Positions 1 to 7,804 are shown, counted from the stretch's first letter. The stretch is DNA of 64,000 nt from Phyllobacterium bourgognense (GCF_003337575.1 NZ_QPJM01000006.1:124001-188000), one strand, 5' to 3'. Made by a program: numbers and translations. The notes: generated by a model not told the origin, from the sequence alone.

Positions 1-1
1 T

Positions 2-499
2 GAATGGTGCGCACAGCAGGGCATGCCGCTCTCCTACCATCACCACATGGCGGCAGTCGTCGAAACCGAACCGGAGCTCGACGCCTTCATAAAATATTCC
101 GGCGAGGGTATTCCGCTCCTGCTGGATGCCGGCCATCTGGCCTTCGCCGGCGGCGATGTACTGCGCGCAATCGACAATCATCACCGGCGGATCAACCATG
201 TGCATGTCAAGGATGTCCGCATGCCGGTGATCGACGGTCTGGACCGCTCGAGGCAGTCCTTCCTCGACGCGGTTGCCCTCGGCGCCTTCACCGTACCGGG
301 TGACGGCTCGCTGGATTTCGGTGCAATCGTCCAAAAGTTTGCCGATTACGGCTATGAAGGCTGGTTCGTGGTCGAGGCCGAACAGGATCCGAAGAAAAAT
401 CCACCGCTCAAGATGGCGCAAGTCGGGTATAAGGAACTGATGCGGGTCATGACTGCCGCCGGCTATACGGTCGAGACTCAGGGTTTCCCCAAGGGTTGA
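2..499 (+). CDS. iolE: Myo-inosose-2 dehydratase, C-terminal part
   Basis: The 5' end is cut off by the window; 165 codons remain in frame from base 2, while the family is about 300 residues. IolE dehydrates scyllo-inosose in cytosolic myo-inositol breakdown. The segment has the xylose-isomerase-like TIM-barrel features of the family: the GMPLSYHHHM strand near the start, then LLLDAGHLAFAGGD and HVHVKDVR, which carry the metal-binding Asp and His residues. iolB follows 260 bases downstream on the same strand, with a small gene between them, which supports an iol operon. The reading is firm for the family and strong for the specific enzyme because of the neighbour. Confidence 0.9.
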   Translation, partial: EWCAQQGMPLSYHHHMAAVVETEPELDAFIKYSGEGIPLLLDAGHLAFAGGDVLRAIDNHHRRINHVHVKDVRMPVIDGLDRSRQSFLDAVALGAFTVPGDGSLDFGAIVQKFADYGYEGWFVVEAEQDPKKNPPLKMAQVGYKELMRVMTAAGYTVETQGFPKG

Positions 500-512
500 A
501 AGTGGGTTCAAC

Positions 513-752
513 ATGAACAAAGACAGTAATCACCCCTGGTTTCGCCCGCTCTGGCGGCGCGTTGCAGTCGTGGCGTTCTGTATTGCGTGGTCGATCTTCG
601 AGTTCGCGACGGGAACACCATTCTGGGGCATGATCGTTTTGGCTTTCGCCGCATACGGGATCTGGCAGTTCTTCATCGTCTTCGATGCATCCGAACCCGT
701 TAAGCCGCCGGAAACTGTCAAGCCGGAAGACGCTGGCACCGATAAGGAGTAA
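513..752 (+). CDS. Small membrane protein in the iol operon
   Basis: This 79-residue protein has two hydrophobic segments, about residues 15-32 (VAVVAFCIAWSIFEF) and 36-58 (GTPFWGMIVLAFAAYGIWQFF), and a charged Pro/Lys/Glu C-terminal tail. The topology looks like a two-helix inner-membrane hairpin. It starts 13 bases after the iolE stop and ends 3 bases before the iolB start codon, so it is almost certainly cotranscribed. I recognise no named family and no catalytic motif. It could help an inositol transporter or be an accessory membrane factor, but nothing in the sequence decides this. Confidence 0.75.
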   Translation: MNKDSNHPWFRPLWRRVAVVAFCIAWSIFEFATGTPFWGMIVLAFAAYGIWQFFIVFDASEPVKPPETVKPEDAGTDKE

Positions 753-755
753 ACC

Positions 756-1550
756 ATGTCGAAACTGCTTTTGAGGGCCATGCAAGGCCCGGGCCATGTG
801 GTGCATGTCACACCTGAGACAGCGGGCTGGACCTATGTCGGTTTCGATTTGCACAAGCTGGATGCGGGGCAGTCGGTTTGCGGAAAAACGGAAGACAAGG
901 AAGTCTGCCTGGTCTTCGTGACGGGCAAGGGCAAAGTCACGGCCAATGGCGAGGACCTCGGTCTGCTCGGGGACCGCATGTCGCCCTTCGAGGGCAAGCC
1001 CTGGTCGGTGTATCTGCCGCAAGGGTCCGATTGGTGGATCTCTGCGGAGACCGACGTTGAGCTCGCCGTCTGTTCGGCGCCGGGACTTGGCGGCGGATTG
1101 CCGGTGCGGGTGATTTCTCCCGAGGGTCTCAGTCAGGAAACACGCGGAAAGGGGACCAACACCCGCTACGTCACCAATATTCTGCCGGAGAACGAGCCTG
1201 CGGATTCACTTTTGGTCGTGGAGGTGATCACACCGGGCGGACATACGTCGAGTTACCCGCCGCACAAGCACGACCAGGACAACCTTCCCGCAGAGTCCTA
1301 TCTGGAAGAGACCTATTATCACCGCTTCAATCCTCGCCAGGGTTTTGGCTTTCAGCGGGTCTATACGGATGATCGCTCGCTGGACGAGGCCATGGCGATC
1401 GAGGACGGCGATGTGGTGATGGTGCCCAAGGGTTATCACCCCTGCGCTGCCTGCCACGGCTACGACCTCTATTATCTCAACGTCATGGCTGGACCAAAGC
1501 GTACGTGGAAATTCCACAATGCTGTCGAGCATGAATGGCTGATGAAATGA
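756..1550 (+). CDS. iolB: 5-deoxy-glucuronate isomerase
   Basis: IolB converts 5-deoxy-glucuronate to 2-deoxy-5-keto-gluconate in the myo-inositol pathway. The 264-residue length matches the family. It is a two-lobed cupin: the metal-site motif GGHTSSYPPHKHD lies near residue 165, followed by EETYYHRFNPRQGFGFQRVYTDD and the C-terminal VPKGYHPCAACHGYDLYYLNVMAG. An AAGGAG ribosome site lies 7 bases upstream of the ATG, in the tail of the preceding small gene. It is the last gene of the iol run here; a palindromic repeat begins at its stop codon. Confidence 0.95.
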   Translation: MSKLLLRAMQGPGHVVHVTPETAGWTYVGFDLHKLDAGQSVCGKTEDKEVCLVFVTGKGKVTANGEDLGLLGDRMSPFEGKPWSVYLPQGSDWWISAETDVELAVCSAPGLGGGLPVRVISPEGLSQETRGKGTNTRYVTNILPENEPADSLLVVEVITPGGHTSSYPPHKHDQDNLPAESYLEETYYHRFNPRQGFGFQRVYTDDRSLDEAMAIEDGDVVMVPKGYHPCAACHGYDLYYLNVMAGPKRTWKFHNAVEHEWLMK

Positions 1551-1699
1551 GGCCTTTGCCAATCCACCCTGATGGCCATCCGATGCGATTTTCTGCGCTT
1601 CCGGTGCTCATGGACCCAAATGTCCACTGCGCTCGTCGCCTTTGGCAACCCCAAATATCACTCCAGATGACTCATCAGGCTGAATTCACAAAAGGTCTC
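1549..1699. repeat. RIME-like palindromic intergenic element (type A, copy 1)
   Basis: About 150 bases bounded by GAGGCC at the left and GGTCTC at the right, with an internal core TTCTGCGCTTCCGGTGCTCA and facing segments such as TGATGGCCATC and GACTCATCAGG. The same layout recurs at 6360-6502 and 7664-7804. It overlaps the iolB stop codon. It resembles the Rhizobium RIME class of intergenic palindromes; the name is by analogy. Confidence 0.75.
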
Positions 1700-1729
1700 C
1701 AATCGTCGGCCAATGAAATTGCAGATTGA

Positions 1730-1854
1730 TTGTGCGTGGTTCGACAAGCTCACCATGAGGGGAGTAGGCCGTTTGCAGGGAGCGAACTCACGTTGCGCAT
1801 AAATCCTGCAATCAAACCACTTCCCTCATGGTGAGCTTGTCGAACCACGCACAA
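1730..1854. repeat. REP-type inverted pair, long hairpin
   Basis: The left arm (1730-1763) reads TTGTGCGTGGTTCGACAAGC and continues with TCACCATGAGGG. The right arm (1820-1854) is its near-perfect reverse complement, giving a stem of about 30 base pairs with a 56-base loop. The same core recurs at 4528-4682, 12717-12766 and 31672-31824. It lies between the iolB and nrsF stop codons, which face each other, so it may end both transcripts. Confidence 0.8.
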
Positions 1855-1877
1855 TGATTTTGCAGTGATAACCAGCG

Positions 1878-2519
1878 CTACCACCGCAGCACGAATCGCC
1901 CGGCTATGGCCCCGATCAGGCCGGGGATCAGAATGCCGAGCGTGTACCAGACCGCAATGAACGGCATGGCGCTTTCATCGCAATGGAACGAATAAACCAG
2001 TGAGGCAATGGCGCCGGCGGCAAGACCTGCCGCAGCACCCGCCACGGTCAGACGCGTCGGAGCCAGACCGCGCAGCACCCAGAACGCGCCGACCAGCAAG
2101 GGCAGCGACAAGAGGACGATGTTGCGGGTACAAACAGCAACTGTATGGCCCGTCATCATCGCCATATGTTGATCGGGCGGTGTCATCGCCAGTTTCGCCA
2201 TGGCGAGAACAATCATCACCACAATGGTCGCGGCCATCACAGCAAGGCTAACCCTGATGCTGCCGAGCGGATAAGCGATGCGCTTGACCGCCCATGTCCC
2301 TGCAACGGCGAGTATCAAGGTATAGGCGAATTTGGTCCAAAACATCATGGTTCCAGCCGCCGTCATCATATCCGGCCGCATGCCGAGCCAGAAGTACATC
2401 ATGGCGGACGAGACAACGAGGCTGATGCCGAGGCCGATCACCACCCGCCAAAAAACGGCCAGGCGCGATACCGGTTTCAACTCGCCGGTCAGACGTGCAA
2501 TCAGATCATCGGTCGTCAT
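1878..2519 (-). CDS. nrsF: NrsF anti-sigma factor (DUF1109)
   Basis: This 213-residue integral membrane protein has six hydrophobic segments after a short N-terminal cytosolic stretch (MTTDDLIARLTGELKPV), the shape and length of the DUF1109/NrsF family. NrsF proteins hold the SigF class of ECF sigma factors at the membrane and release them under heavy-metal or oxidative/chlorine stress. Its start overlaps the sigma gene's end by 14 bases, so the two are translated together. Two Cys residues lie in membrane-facing segments (CTRN and FHCDES), typical of this family and plausible redox sensors; that role is inference. Confidence 0.9.
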   Translation of the reverse strand: MTTDDLIARLTGELKPVSRLAVFWRVVIGLGISLVVSSAMMYFWLGMRPDMMTAAGTMMFWTKFAYTLILAVAGTWAVKRIAYPLGSIRVSLAVMAATIVVMIVLAMAKLAMTPPDQHMAMMTGHTVAVCTRNIVLLSLPLLVGAFWVLRGLAPTRLTVAGAAAGLAAGAIASLVYSFHCDESAMPFIAVWYTLGILIPGLIGAIAGRFVLRW

Positions 2520-3060
2520 CTGCCCGTCCTTTCAGCTTCGCTGCAATCGCCTTGATTCCTCTGTGTATCCCTACTTTGACGGAAGCTTCCGAAAGTCCGG
2601 TGCTCTGCGCAACCTCGGCGATAGACTGGCCTTCGATCTTCGTCCTGTAGATCAGGTCCCGCGATTTTTCCGGTACCGATTGCAGTAGCCGCTCCACATC
2701 CATGCGGTCGGCTGCGGCGTCGGACTGATCAACGGCGAACAGATCCTCTGCATCGTCGAGCGGAACCGTTACGCGAATACGGTTTCGCCTGAAATGATCG
2801 ATCAGCTTGTAGCGCGCGATCGCGTGCAACCACGCTGTAAAAGGCCGGTCTGTCTCGTATGTCGCGCGCCGTGTATGCAGCGACATCAGGGTTTCCTGCA
2901 CGAGATCGTCGGCATCGCCTTTATGCGCATCCGACAACCGGCGCAGGAAATAAAAGCGAAGATGCCTGGCAAGGTCATTCAGGAGAATGCCATAGCTCCG
3001 CGCATCGCCATCGAGGCTCGCGAGCATCAGTTCTTTCAACCGCGTTTCGACCGGATTCAC
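2506..3060 (-). CDS. sigF: ECF RNA polymerase sigma factor, SigF group
   Basis: This 184-residue ECF sigma factor has region 2 at about residues 20-90 (DDLVQETLMSLHTRRATYE, then PFTAWLHAIARYKLIDHFRR) and region 4 at about 120-175 (PEKSRDLIYRTKIEGQSIAE, then GLSEASVKVGIHRGIK). There is no extra C-terminal domain. Pairing with a DUF1109 membrane protein places it in the SigF (ECF16-type) group. A GTAACC-N16-CGAAT promoter directly upstream on the same strand implies autoregulation, and an identical -35 faces the divergent DUF1223 gene. The ATG at 3060 is used because region 2 begins soon after it. Confidence 0.93.
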   Translation of the reverse strand: MNPVETRLKELMLASLDGDARSYGILLNDLARHLRFYFLRRLSDAHKGDADDLVQETLMSLHTRRATYETDRPFTAWLHAIARYKLIDHFRRNRIRVTVPLDDAEDLFAVDQSDAAADRMDVERLLQSVPEKSRDLIYRTKIEGQSIAEVAQSTGLSEASVKVGIHRGIKAIAAKLKGRADDDR

Positions 3061-3075
3061 TCCGTTTCATTCCTT

Positions 3076-3102
3076 ATTCGCACGATGCGGGGTAAAGGTT
3101 AC
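3076..3102 (-). promoter_or_regulatory. SigF-type promoter of the sigF-nrsF operon
   Basis: On the minus strand the sequence is GTAACC (3102-3097), exactly 16 bases, then CGAAT (3080-3076). This matches the GTAACC/CGAA motif known for the Caulobacter SigF regulon. The sigF start codon is 16 bases further on, so the leader is very short. Confidence 0.8.
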
Positions 3103-3180
3103 AGATGAGATGGAACATGCCGGCACGTCAATCCTTGAAACGGGATTCCACCAAAGAATGATCACCAATCCGTGATCGCT

Positions 3181-3207
3181 GTAACCAATTTCTACGCCGC
3201 TTCGTAT
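3181..3207 (+). promoter_or_regulatory. SigF-type promoter of the DUF1223 gene
   Basis: The plus strand has GTAACC (3181-3186), 16 bases, then CGTAT (3203-3207). Spacing is identical to the divergent sigF promoter 80 bases away; only one -10 base differs. The start codon at 3261 follows, with an AGGAG site at 3250-3254. Confidence 0.75.
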
Positions 3208-3260
3208 TCCCTGATGTGACCGGCACATGGCCGTTCATTCGTAGTTTTCAGGAGTTGAAG

Positions 3261-3977
3261 ATGGGAATTCGGCCAAAGCGCTCTCACATGCTGTCCATGG
3301 CATTGACCGCCGCAACTGTCATGCTTGGCGCGGGCGGTGGAGCCTATGCCGACACCTTGCGGCCGCTCACCGTGGTCGAGCTCTTCACCAGCCAGGGCTG
3401 TTCTTCCTGCCCGCCGGCAAACGCCAATCTGATCGAACTCAGCAAGCGCCCGGGCATCCTTGCCCTGAGTTTTGGCGTGACCTACTGGGACCGTCTCGGC
3501 TGGAAGGATATTTTTGCCAAGCCAGAATATACGGACCGCCAGGAAGTTTATGAGACGCCGCTTGGCCGCGATGGACCATTCACGCCGCAAATGGTGGTTA
3601 ACGGGCGCGCCGATGTCGTCGGCAACAGGATTTCCGAAGTGGACCAGCTTATCAAGACGCAAGGGACCCTCAGCGCGCCGCGGCTGGATTTGAAAGACCG
3701 TTCCCTGACGATCGGCGAAGGCAAGGCGCCCGGCGGCAATGCCGATATCTGGCTCGTCACCTACAATGACCAGACCGTAAACGTGCCGGTCAGAAGCGGT
3801 GAAAATAGCGGCCACACGCTTCCCCATAAAAACGTCGTTCACAGCCTCACCAAAGTCGGTAGCTGGAGCGGCAAGCCGCAGACGGTGACTTTTCCCGCTA
3901 CCAAGCCGGGACTGCGGACAGCCGTTCTCGTACAGACGCCGAATGGCGGGCCGATACTCGCCGCCGCCACCGAATAA
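3261..3977 (+). CDS. Secreted DUF1223 thioredoxin-like protein
   Basis: This 238-residue protein starts at an ATG with AGGAG 6 bases upstream; an earlier in-frame GTG at 3216 falls within about 10 bases of the SigF -10 and is unlikely. A signal peptide runs to about residue 28 (ending GGAYADT). The mature part opens with VVELFTSQGCSSCPPAN, a CxxC motif in a thioredoxin-like fold, followed by FGVTYWDRLGWKD, the DUF1223 signature. Family function is not established; a periplasmic thiol or metal role fits. Its own SigF-type promoter places it in the stress regulon with the downstream Met-rich peptide and YedY-like enzyme. Confidence 0.85.
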   Translation: MGIRPKRSHMLSMALTAATVMLGAGGGAYADTLRPLTVVELFTSQGCSSCPPANANLIELSKRPGILALSFGVTYWDRLGWKDIFAKPEYTDRQEVYETPLGRDGPFTPQMVVNGRADVVGNRISEVDQLIKTQGTLSAPRLDLKDRSLTIGEGKAPGGNADIWLVTYNDQTVNVPVRSGENSGHTLPHKNVVHSLTKVGSWSGKPQTVTFPATKPGLRTAVLVQTPNGGPILAAATE

Positions 3978-4081
3978 TTCAAAGAATTCCTGGTATTCCC
4001 AGGATCACGCGGATGTCAAAGGGCATCTGAAACTCGACGACACTTGCATTGGTGTCTCATTCAAACCAAGGGAGAACATCC

Positions 4082-4372
4082 ATGAACATTCTCACTCGCA
4101 GCATCGCGCTTTCGGCTTTCATTCTCGCAACCGGATTTGCTGGCGCCAACATGGCGTCGGCCATGGACGCCAACAAGCCGATGACCAAGGCTGACTGCAT
4201 GAAACATGCCGGCATGGAAAAAGACGCCATGAAGAAGGATTCCATGATGAAGGAATGCGACACAATGGCGATGAAAAAGGATACAATGAAGAAAGATTCC
4301 ATGACGAAAAAAGATGCGATGAAGCCTGATGCCATGGGCACGATGGCTCCGAAGAAGAAGACTACAAACTAG
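4082..4372 (+). CDS. Periplasmic MXKDX methionine-rich peptide, MrpX-like
   Basis: The 96-residue precursor has a 27-residue signal peptide ending ANMASA. The mature 69 residues hold 14 Met and 17 Lys in repeated five-residue units of the M-x-K-D-x kind (MEKDA, MKKDS, MKKDT, MTKKDA), plus two Cys. This is the pentapeptide MXKDX repeat family. In Azospira suillum a comparable Met-rich peptide, MrpX, made under SigF/NrsF control, is oxidised by hypochlorite and regenerated by a periplasmic YedY methionine sulfoxide reductase. The same partners flank this gene, so the same sacrificial-scavenger role is inferred. The ATG follows GGGAG 8 bases upstream. Metal binding is the alternative. Confidence 0.85.
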   Translation: MNILTRSIALSAFILATGFAGANMASAMDANKPMTKADCMKHAGMEKDAMKKDSMMKECDTMAMKKDTMKKDSMTKKDAMKPDAMGTMAPKKKTTN

Positions 4373-4375
4373 GAT

Positions 4376-4510
4376 CGGTCGATCTTCACGCCATGGCGGA
4401 CTGCAAGCGGCGCTTTTCTGCGCTCCGGTGCTCACGTACCTTAAAGTACGCTCCGCTCCGGTTCTCGAAAACCACCGTTTTCGCCTCGCCCTGACATGAA
4501 TCTTACAGAC
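4376..4510. repeat. RIME-like palindromic element (type B, copy 1)
   Basis: Starts 4 bases after the MXKDX stop codon. Core: TCTTCACGCCATGGCGG, CTGCGCTCCGGTGCTCACGT, GAAAACCACCGTTTTCGCCT, CTGACATGAATCT. The same blocks in the same order occur at 19211-19348. Internal inverted repeats include CACGTACC/AAGTACG and AAAACCACCGTTTT. Confidence 0.75.
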
Positions 4511-4527
4511 CCTAATATTTGATTGGG

Positions 4528-4682
4528 TTGTGCGTGGTTCGTCGTTCGACAGGCTCACGATGAAGAAGTTCACCATGAGTGAGGTCGATGCATATGGTGA
4601 GCGTGGTTTCAATCTCGCGACTTTGTGCATTGCTGTATTGAGCCAACTTCCCTCATGGTGAGCTTGTCGAACCACGCACAAC
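4528..4682. repeat. REP-type inverted pair (copy 2)
   Basis: The left arm TTGTGCGTGGTTCG is followed by a small insertion and GTTCGACAGGCTCACGATGA, ending near 4584. The right arm (4647-4682) is the reverse complement of the standard core. It lies between the MXKDX gene and the cytochrome b gene, just 36 bases before the latter's start, and could separate the two transcripts. Confidence 0.75.
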
Positions 4683-4718
4683 CCGCTCCTCTAATTGTAA
4701 AGGCCCATGGAGGCTCGA

Positions 4719-5591
4719 ATGGCAAGCGTCACATCAGGTGTCACCGACACCGCCAAGCCGAAGAAGGTTTTGTTCTATCGTCATTCCGTGGCGGTGCGCA
4801 TCACCCACTGGCTGAACGTCTTGTGCCTGAGCTTCCTTTTGATGAGCGGCCTGCAAATCTTCAACGCCCACCCACATCTTTACTGGGGCCAATACGGTGC
4901 CGATGCGCTACCCGACCCTTCGTTCATTTCCATCGGCGCCGTCGAGGACGGTGACACGATCAAGGGTGTGACACGCATCGGTTCGCTGTCACTGAATACG
5001 ACCGGTGTGTTGGGAGCCTCGACCGAGGACGGTGAGCTCAGCCCGCGCGCTTTCCCGGCCTGGATCACCATCCCGAGCTACCAGGATCTTGCCACGGGCC
5101 GCCGCTGGCACTTCTTCTTCGCCTGGTTCTTCGTCATCAATGGTCTGGTCTATCTGCTTTATGGCCTGATCGGCCGGCATTTCCGCCGCGATATCGTACC
5201 AACCAAGGATCAACTGACACCGGGCCATCTGGCACAAGAGATAGCGGATCATGCGCGGCTGCGGTTTCCCAAGGGCGAGAAAGCGCGTCATTATAATTCC
5301 CTGCAGAAGCTGACCTATATGGCCATTATCTTCATCATCCTGCCGTTGATGGTGCTGACCGGGCTAACCATGTCGCCGGGTTTCAATGCGATCTTCCCTT
5401 GGCTGCTCGACGTCTTCGGCGGCCGGCAGTCCGCCCGTACCCTCCATTTCATCAGCGCGTCGCTCATCGTCATCTTCGTTATCGTTCATATTGTCATGGT
5501 GCTGGTTTCCGGCGTCTGGAACAATCTGCGATCGATGATCACCGGCTACTACGCGCTGAAATTTGAACAAAAAGACGAGGTGTCGAAATGA
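4719..5591 (+). CDS. Cytochrome b561-type membrane subunit for the YedY-like enzyme
   Basis: The 290 residues include four to five membrane helices, with heme-ligand candidates in RHSVAVRITHWLN (helix 1), GRRWHFFFAWFFV, and RTLHFISASLIVIFVIVHIV (last two). This is the bacterial di-heme cytochrome b/b6 type; it would pass quinol electrons to a periplasmic partner. Its stop overlaps the start of the molybdoenzyme (ATGA), so the pair form one redox complex, functionally like MsrQ/YedZ although the sequence looks like the larger b561 type. I chose the ATG with GGAGG 5 bases upstream rather than the ATG at 4707. No SigF motif was seen right in front. Confidence 0.85.
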   Translation: MASVTSGVTDTAKPKKVLFYRHSVAVRITHWLNVLCLSFLLMSGLQIFNAHPHLYWGQYGADALPDPSFISIGAVEDGDTIKGVTRIGSLSLNTTGVLGASTEDGELSPRAFPAWITIPSYQDLATGRRWHFFFAWFFVINGLVYLLYGLIGRHFRRDIVPTKDQLTPGHLAQEIADHARLRFPKGEKARHYNSLQKLTYMAIIFIILPLMVLTGLTMSPGFNAIFPWLLDVFGGRQSARTLHFISASLIVIFVIVHIVMVLVSGVWNNLRSMITGYYALKFEQKDEVSK

Positions 5592-6361
5592 GCTTCGATC
5601 TCACCCGCCGCCGTTTCCTGATCGGCTCGAGTGTCGCGGCAACAGGGCTGCTCACAGGCTGTGATGCGATGGTGCAAAGCACGACTGTCAACGACATCCT
5701 GCAAAAAGCCGAGTCGCTAACGATGGGCGCGCAGCGACTGCTGATGTCGCGGCAGACGCTGGCGCGCGAATTTTCCGAGGCTGATCTGTCACCCGTATTC
5801 AAGGCAAATGGCACCTCGCAACCCGACAGCGAAGACTATGCGCGCATGACGGAAAACAATTTCGCCGACTGGAAGCTCGCCGTGAACGGCATGGTAAAAA
5901 CGCCGCTGAACCTGTCGCTGGCCGACCTGAAGGCGATGCCGTCGCGGACCCAGATCACCCGGCACGACTGCGTCGAAGGCTGGAGCGCCATCGGCAAATG
6001 GACCGGCGTGCCGCTCGGCCTCGTACTGGAAAAGGCTGGCCTTGCACCTGGTGCACGCTATGCCGTGTTCCATTGTGCCGATGACCTCGAACCATCACTC
6101 GACGGCAGCGGCCGCTATTATGAAAGCATCGATCTCGTCGATGCCTGGCATCCGCAGACGATCCTTGCCTACGGCATGAACGGCAAGGATCTCGAAGTCG
6201 CCCACGGCGCGCCCATGCGGCTGCGCGTCGAACGCCAGCTCGGCTACAAGCACGCCAAATACGTCATGGGAATTGAGCTCGTGGAGAGTTTCAAGAACCT
6301 CGCGGGAGGCAAGGGCGGCTTCTGGGAGGATCGCGGGTACGAGTGGTACGCCGGCATTTGA
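5588..6361 (+). CDS. YedY-like periplasmic molybdoenzyme (sulfite oxidase family)
   Basis: The 257 residues start with a twin-arginine motif (TRRRFLIG) and a lipobox (LLTGC), so it is probably Tat-exported and possibly lipid-anchored. The sulfite-oxidase-fold core contains TRHDCVEGWSAIGKWTGVPL, whose Cys should ligate molybdenum, and later HGAPMRLRVERQLGYKHAKY. Relatives include MsrP/YedY, which reduces methionine sulfoxide in periplasmic proteins. With the Met-rich MXKDX peptide two genes upstream and SigF/NrsF nearby, methionine sulfoxide reduction is the best inference. The cytochrome b gene overlaps its start by 4 bases. An alternative is a sulfite or S/N-oxide reductase of unknown substrate. 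Confidence 0.88.
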   Translation: MSFDLTRRRFLIGSSVAATGLLTGCDAMVQSTTVNDILQKAESLTMGAQRLLMSRQTLAREFSEADLSPVFKANGTSQPDSEDYARMTENNFADWKLAVNGMVKTPLNLSLADLKAMPSRTQITRHDCVEGWSAIGKWTGVPLGLVLEKAGLAPGARYAVFHCADDLEPSLDGSGRYYESIDLVDAWHPQTILAYGMNGKDLEVAHGAPMRLRVERQLGYKHAKYVMGIELVESFKNLAGGKGGFWEDRGYEWYAGI

Positions 6362-6502
6362 GACCCTTCGATTTATTCACCCTGATGGCCATCTGATGCG
6401 GTTTTCTGCGCTTCCGATGCTCACGGACCAATAAGTCCGCTGCGCTTCGGTTCTCGAAAACCACACCAGCTGACTCATCAGGCCGAATTCTCGAATGGTC
6501 TC
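6360..6502. repeat. RIME-like palindromic element (type A, copy 2)
   Basis: Bounded by GAGACC and GGTCTC as terminal inverted repeats, with CACCCTGATGGCCATCTGAT, a GCGCTTCCGATGCTCACGG core and GACTCATCAGGCCGAATTCT. It begins inside the stop codon of the YedY-like gene. Confidence 0.8.
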
Positions 6503-6622
6503 GCGTCGCGCCTAGTTACCCTCATTCTGTGAAATATTGGCCTCCATCCTTCAAATTCGCTGAAGCCCTCACCATATGCGTGGACGAAGTATCACATGAC
6601 ACGCATAGAGGAGATTCTTTGC

Positions 6623-7663
6623 ATGCCGCTTTACCTTTCTCGCCTTGGCCGGATTGCCGCGATTCTCGTGATCGGATTGGCGGTATCGTTCAGTGCTGTC
6701 TATGAGGCCGATGCCCGGCGTGCCGGCGGTTTTGGCGGTGGTGGCTTCGGCAGCCGCGGCTCGCGTACCTTCCAGGCGCCTGCGCCAACACGCACGGCGC
6801 CAGCACCGGCTGCGCCGATCGAGCGTTCGATGACGCCGAGGCCGCAAAACCAGCCAGGCGCCACGGCGCCGACGGCGGCGCAGCAACGGCCGGGATTGTT
6901 CGGCGGCATGGGCCGTTCGCTGCTGGGTGGCCTGCTCCTCGGCGGCCTGCTCGGCGCGTTCCTCGGATATGGCTTCGGTGGCGCTGCGGGCATGCTCGGC
7001 ATGCTTTTGCAGATCGCATTGGTGATCGGAGCGGTCATGCTGGCCATGCGGTTCTTCCGTTCGCGCCAGTCTTCGCCGGCAACTGCAGGTCCAGCGCAGG
7101 GTTTTGGACGCAACGCCTATGATGAAGAGCCATCGAACGTCTCGCCGATGCGCGTACCGACGATAGGTTCTGCCTCGAACCAGAATACGGCGGGGCAGGC
7201 TCCTGCGGGTAACAGTCATGGCTATGCTTCGGCGGGCCTGGCTGCGGCGTCGGACGAAATCGGCATCAAGCAGGATGATCTCGACACGTTCGAGAAGCTT
7301 CTGACCGAGGTGCAGACGGCCTACGGCAAAGAGGATTACGCGACGCTGCGTAATCTTACCACGCCGGAAGCCATGTCCTATCTTGCGGAAGAGCTCGGCC
7401 AGAATGCGACGGACGGGCTGCGCAACAGCGTCTCCAACGTGAAGCTCCTCCAGGCCGATATCGCCGAAGCCTGGGCCGAAGGCGACGCGCAATACGCGAC
7501 GACGGCCATGCGCTATGAGAGCGTCGATTCGATGGTGGACAGGCAGACCGGACGCGTCGTCAAGGGCGACGAAGAGCAGCCCTCGCAGACGACCGAAGTC
7601 TGGACGTTCGTACGCAAGGCCAATTCGGACTGGAAGTTGGCGGCCATTCAGGACGCCGCGTGA
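6623..7663 (+). CDS. Tim44-like domain membrane protein
   Basis: The 346 residues have a signal or anchor helix (residues 7-25), a Gly-rich GGFGGGGFGSRG stretch, a Pro/Ala linker, a hydrophobic Gly-rich region at about 100-145 (LLGGLLLGGLLGAFLGYGFG) with a membrane helix, and a C-terminal Tim44-like domain from about 215 (DLDTFEKLLTEVQTAYGKED). Bacterial members are membrane proteins of uncertain role, related in their C-terminal domain to mitochondrial TIM44 and ribosomal MRPL45. The ATG at 6623 has GAGGAG 9 bases upstream; an in-frame ATG at 6596 lacks a ribosome site. It stands alone, framed by two type A repeats. Confidence 0.85.
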   Translation: MPLYLSRLGRIAAILVIGLAVSFSAVYEADARRAGGFGGGGFGSRGSRTFQAPAPTRTAPAPAAPIERSMTPRPQNQPGATAPTAAQQRPGLFGGMGRSLLGGLLLGGLLGAFLGYGFGGAAGMLGMLLQIALVIGAVMLAMRFFRSRQSSPATAGPAQGFGRNAYDEEPSNVSPMRVPTIGSASNQNTAGQAPAGNSHGYASAGLAAASDEIGIKQDDLDTFEKLLTEVQTAYGKEDYATLRNLTTPEAMSYLAEELGQNATDGLRNSVSNVKLLQADIAEAWAEGDAQYATTAMRYESVDSMVDRQTGRVVKGDEEQPSQTTEVWTFVRKANSDWKLAAIQDAA

Positions 7664-7804
7664 GAGACCTTTGCCAATCCACCCTGTTGGCCATCTGATG
7701 CGGTTTTCTCCGCTTCCGGTGCTCACGGACCAATAAGTCCGCTGCGCTCCGGGTCTCGAAAACCACACCAGCTCGCTCATCAGGCTGAATTCTCAAATGG
7801 TCTC
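7664..7804. repeat. RIME-like palindromic element (type A, copy 3)
   Basis: Starts one base after the Tim44-like gene's stop codon, with GAGACC and GGTCTC ends. The internal order matches copies 1 and 2, including GGTTTTCTCCGCTTCCGGTG and CTCATCAGGCTGAATTCT. Confidence 0.82.

Noticed and set aside
6569-7780. 403-codon minus-strand open frame
   Set aside because: Shadow of the Tim44-like gene plus two repeats; Arg-rich low-complexity translation and no ribosome site.
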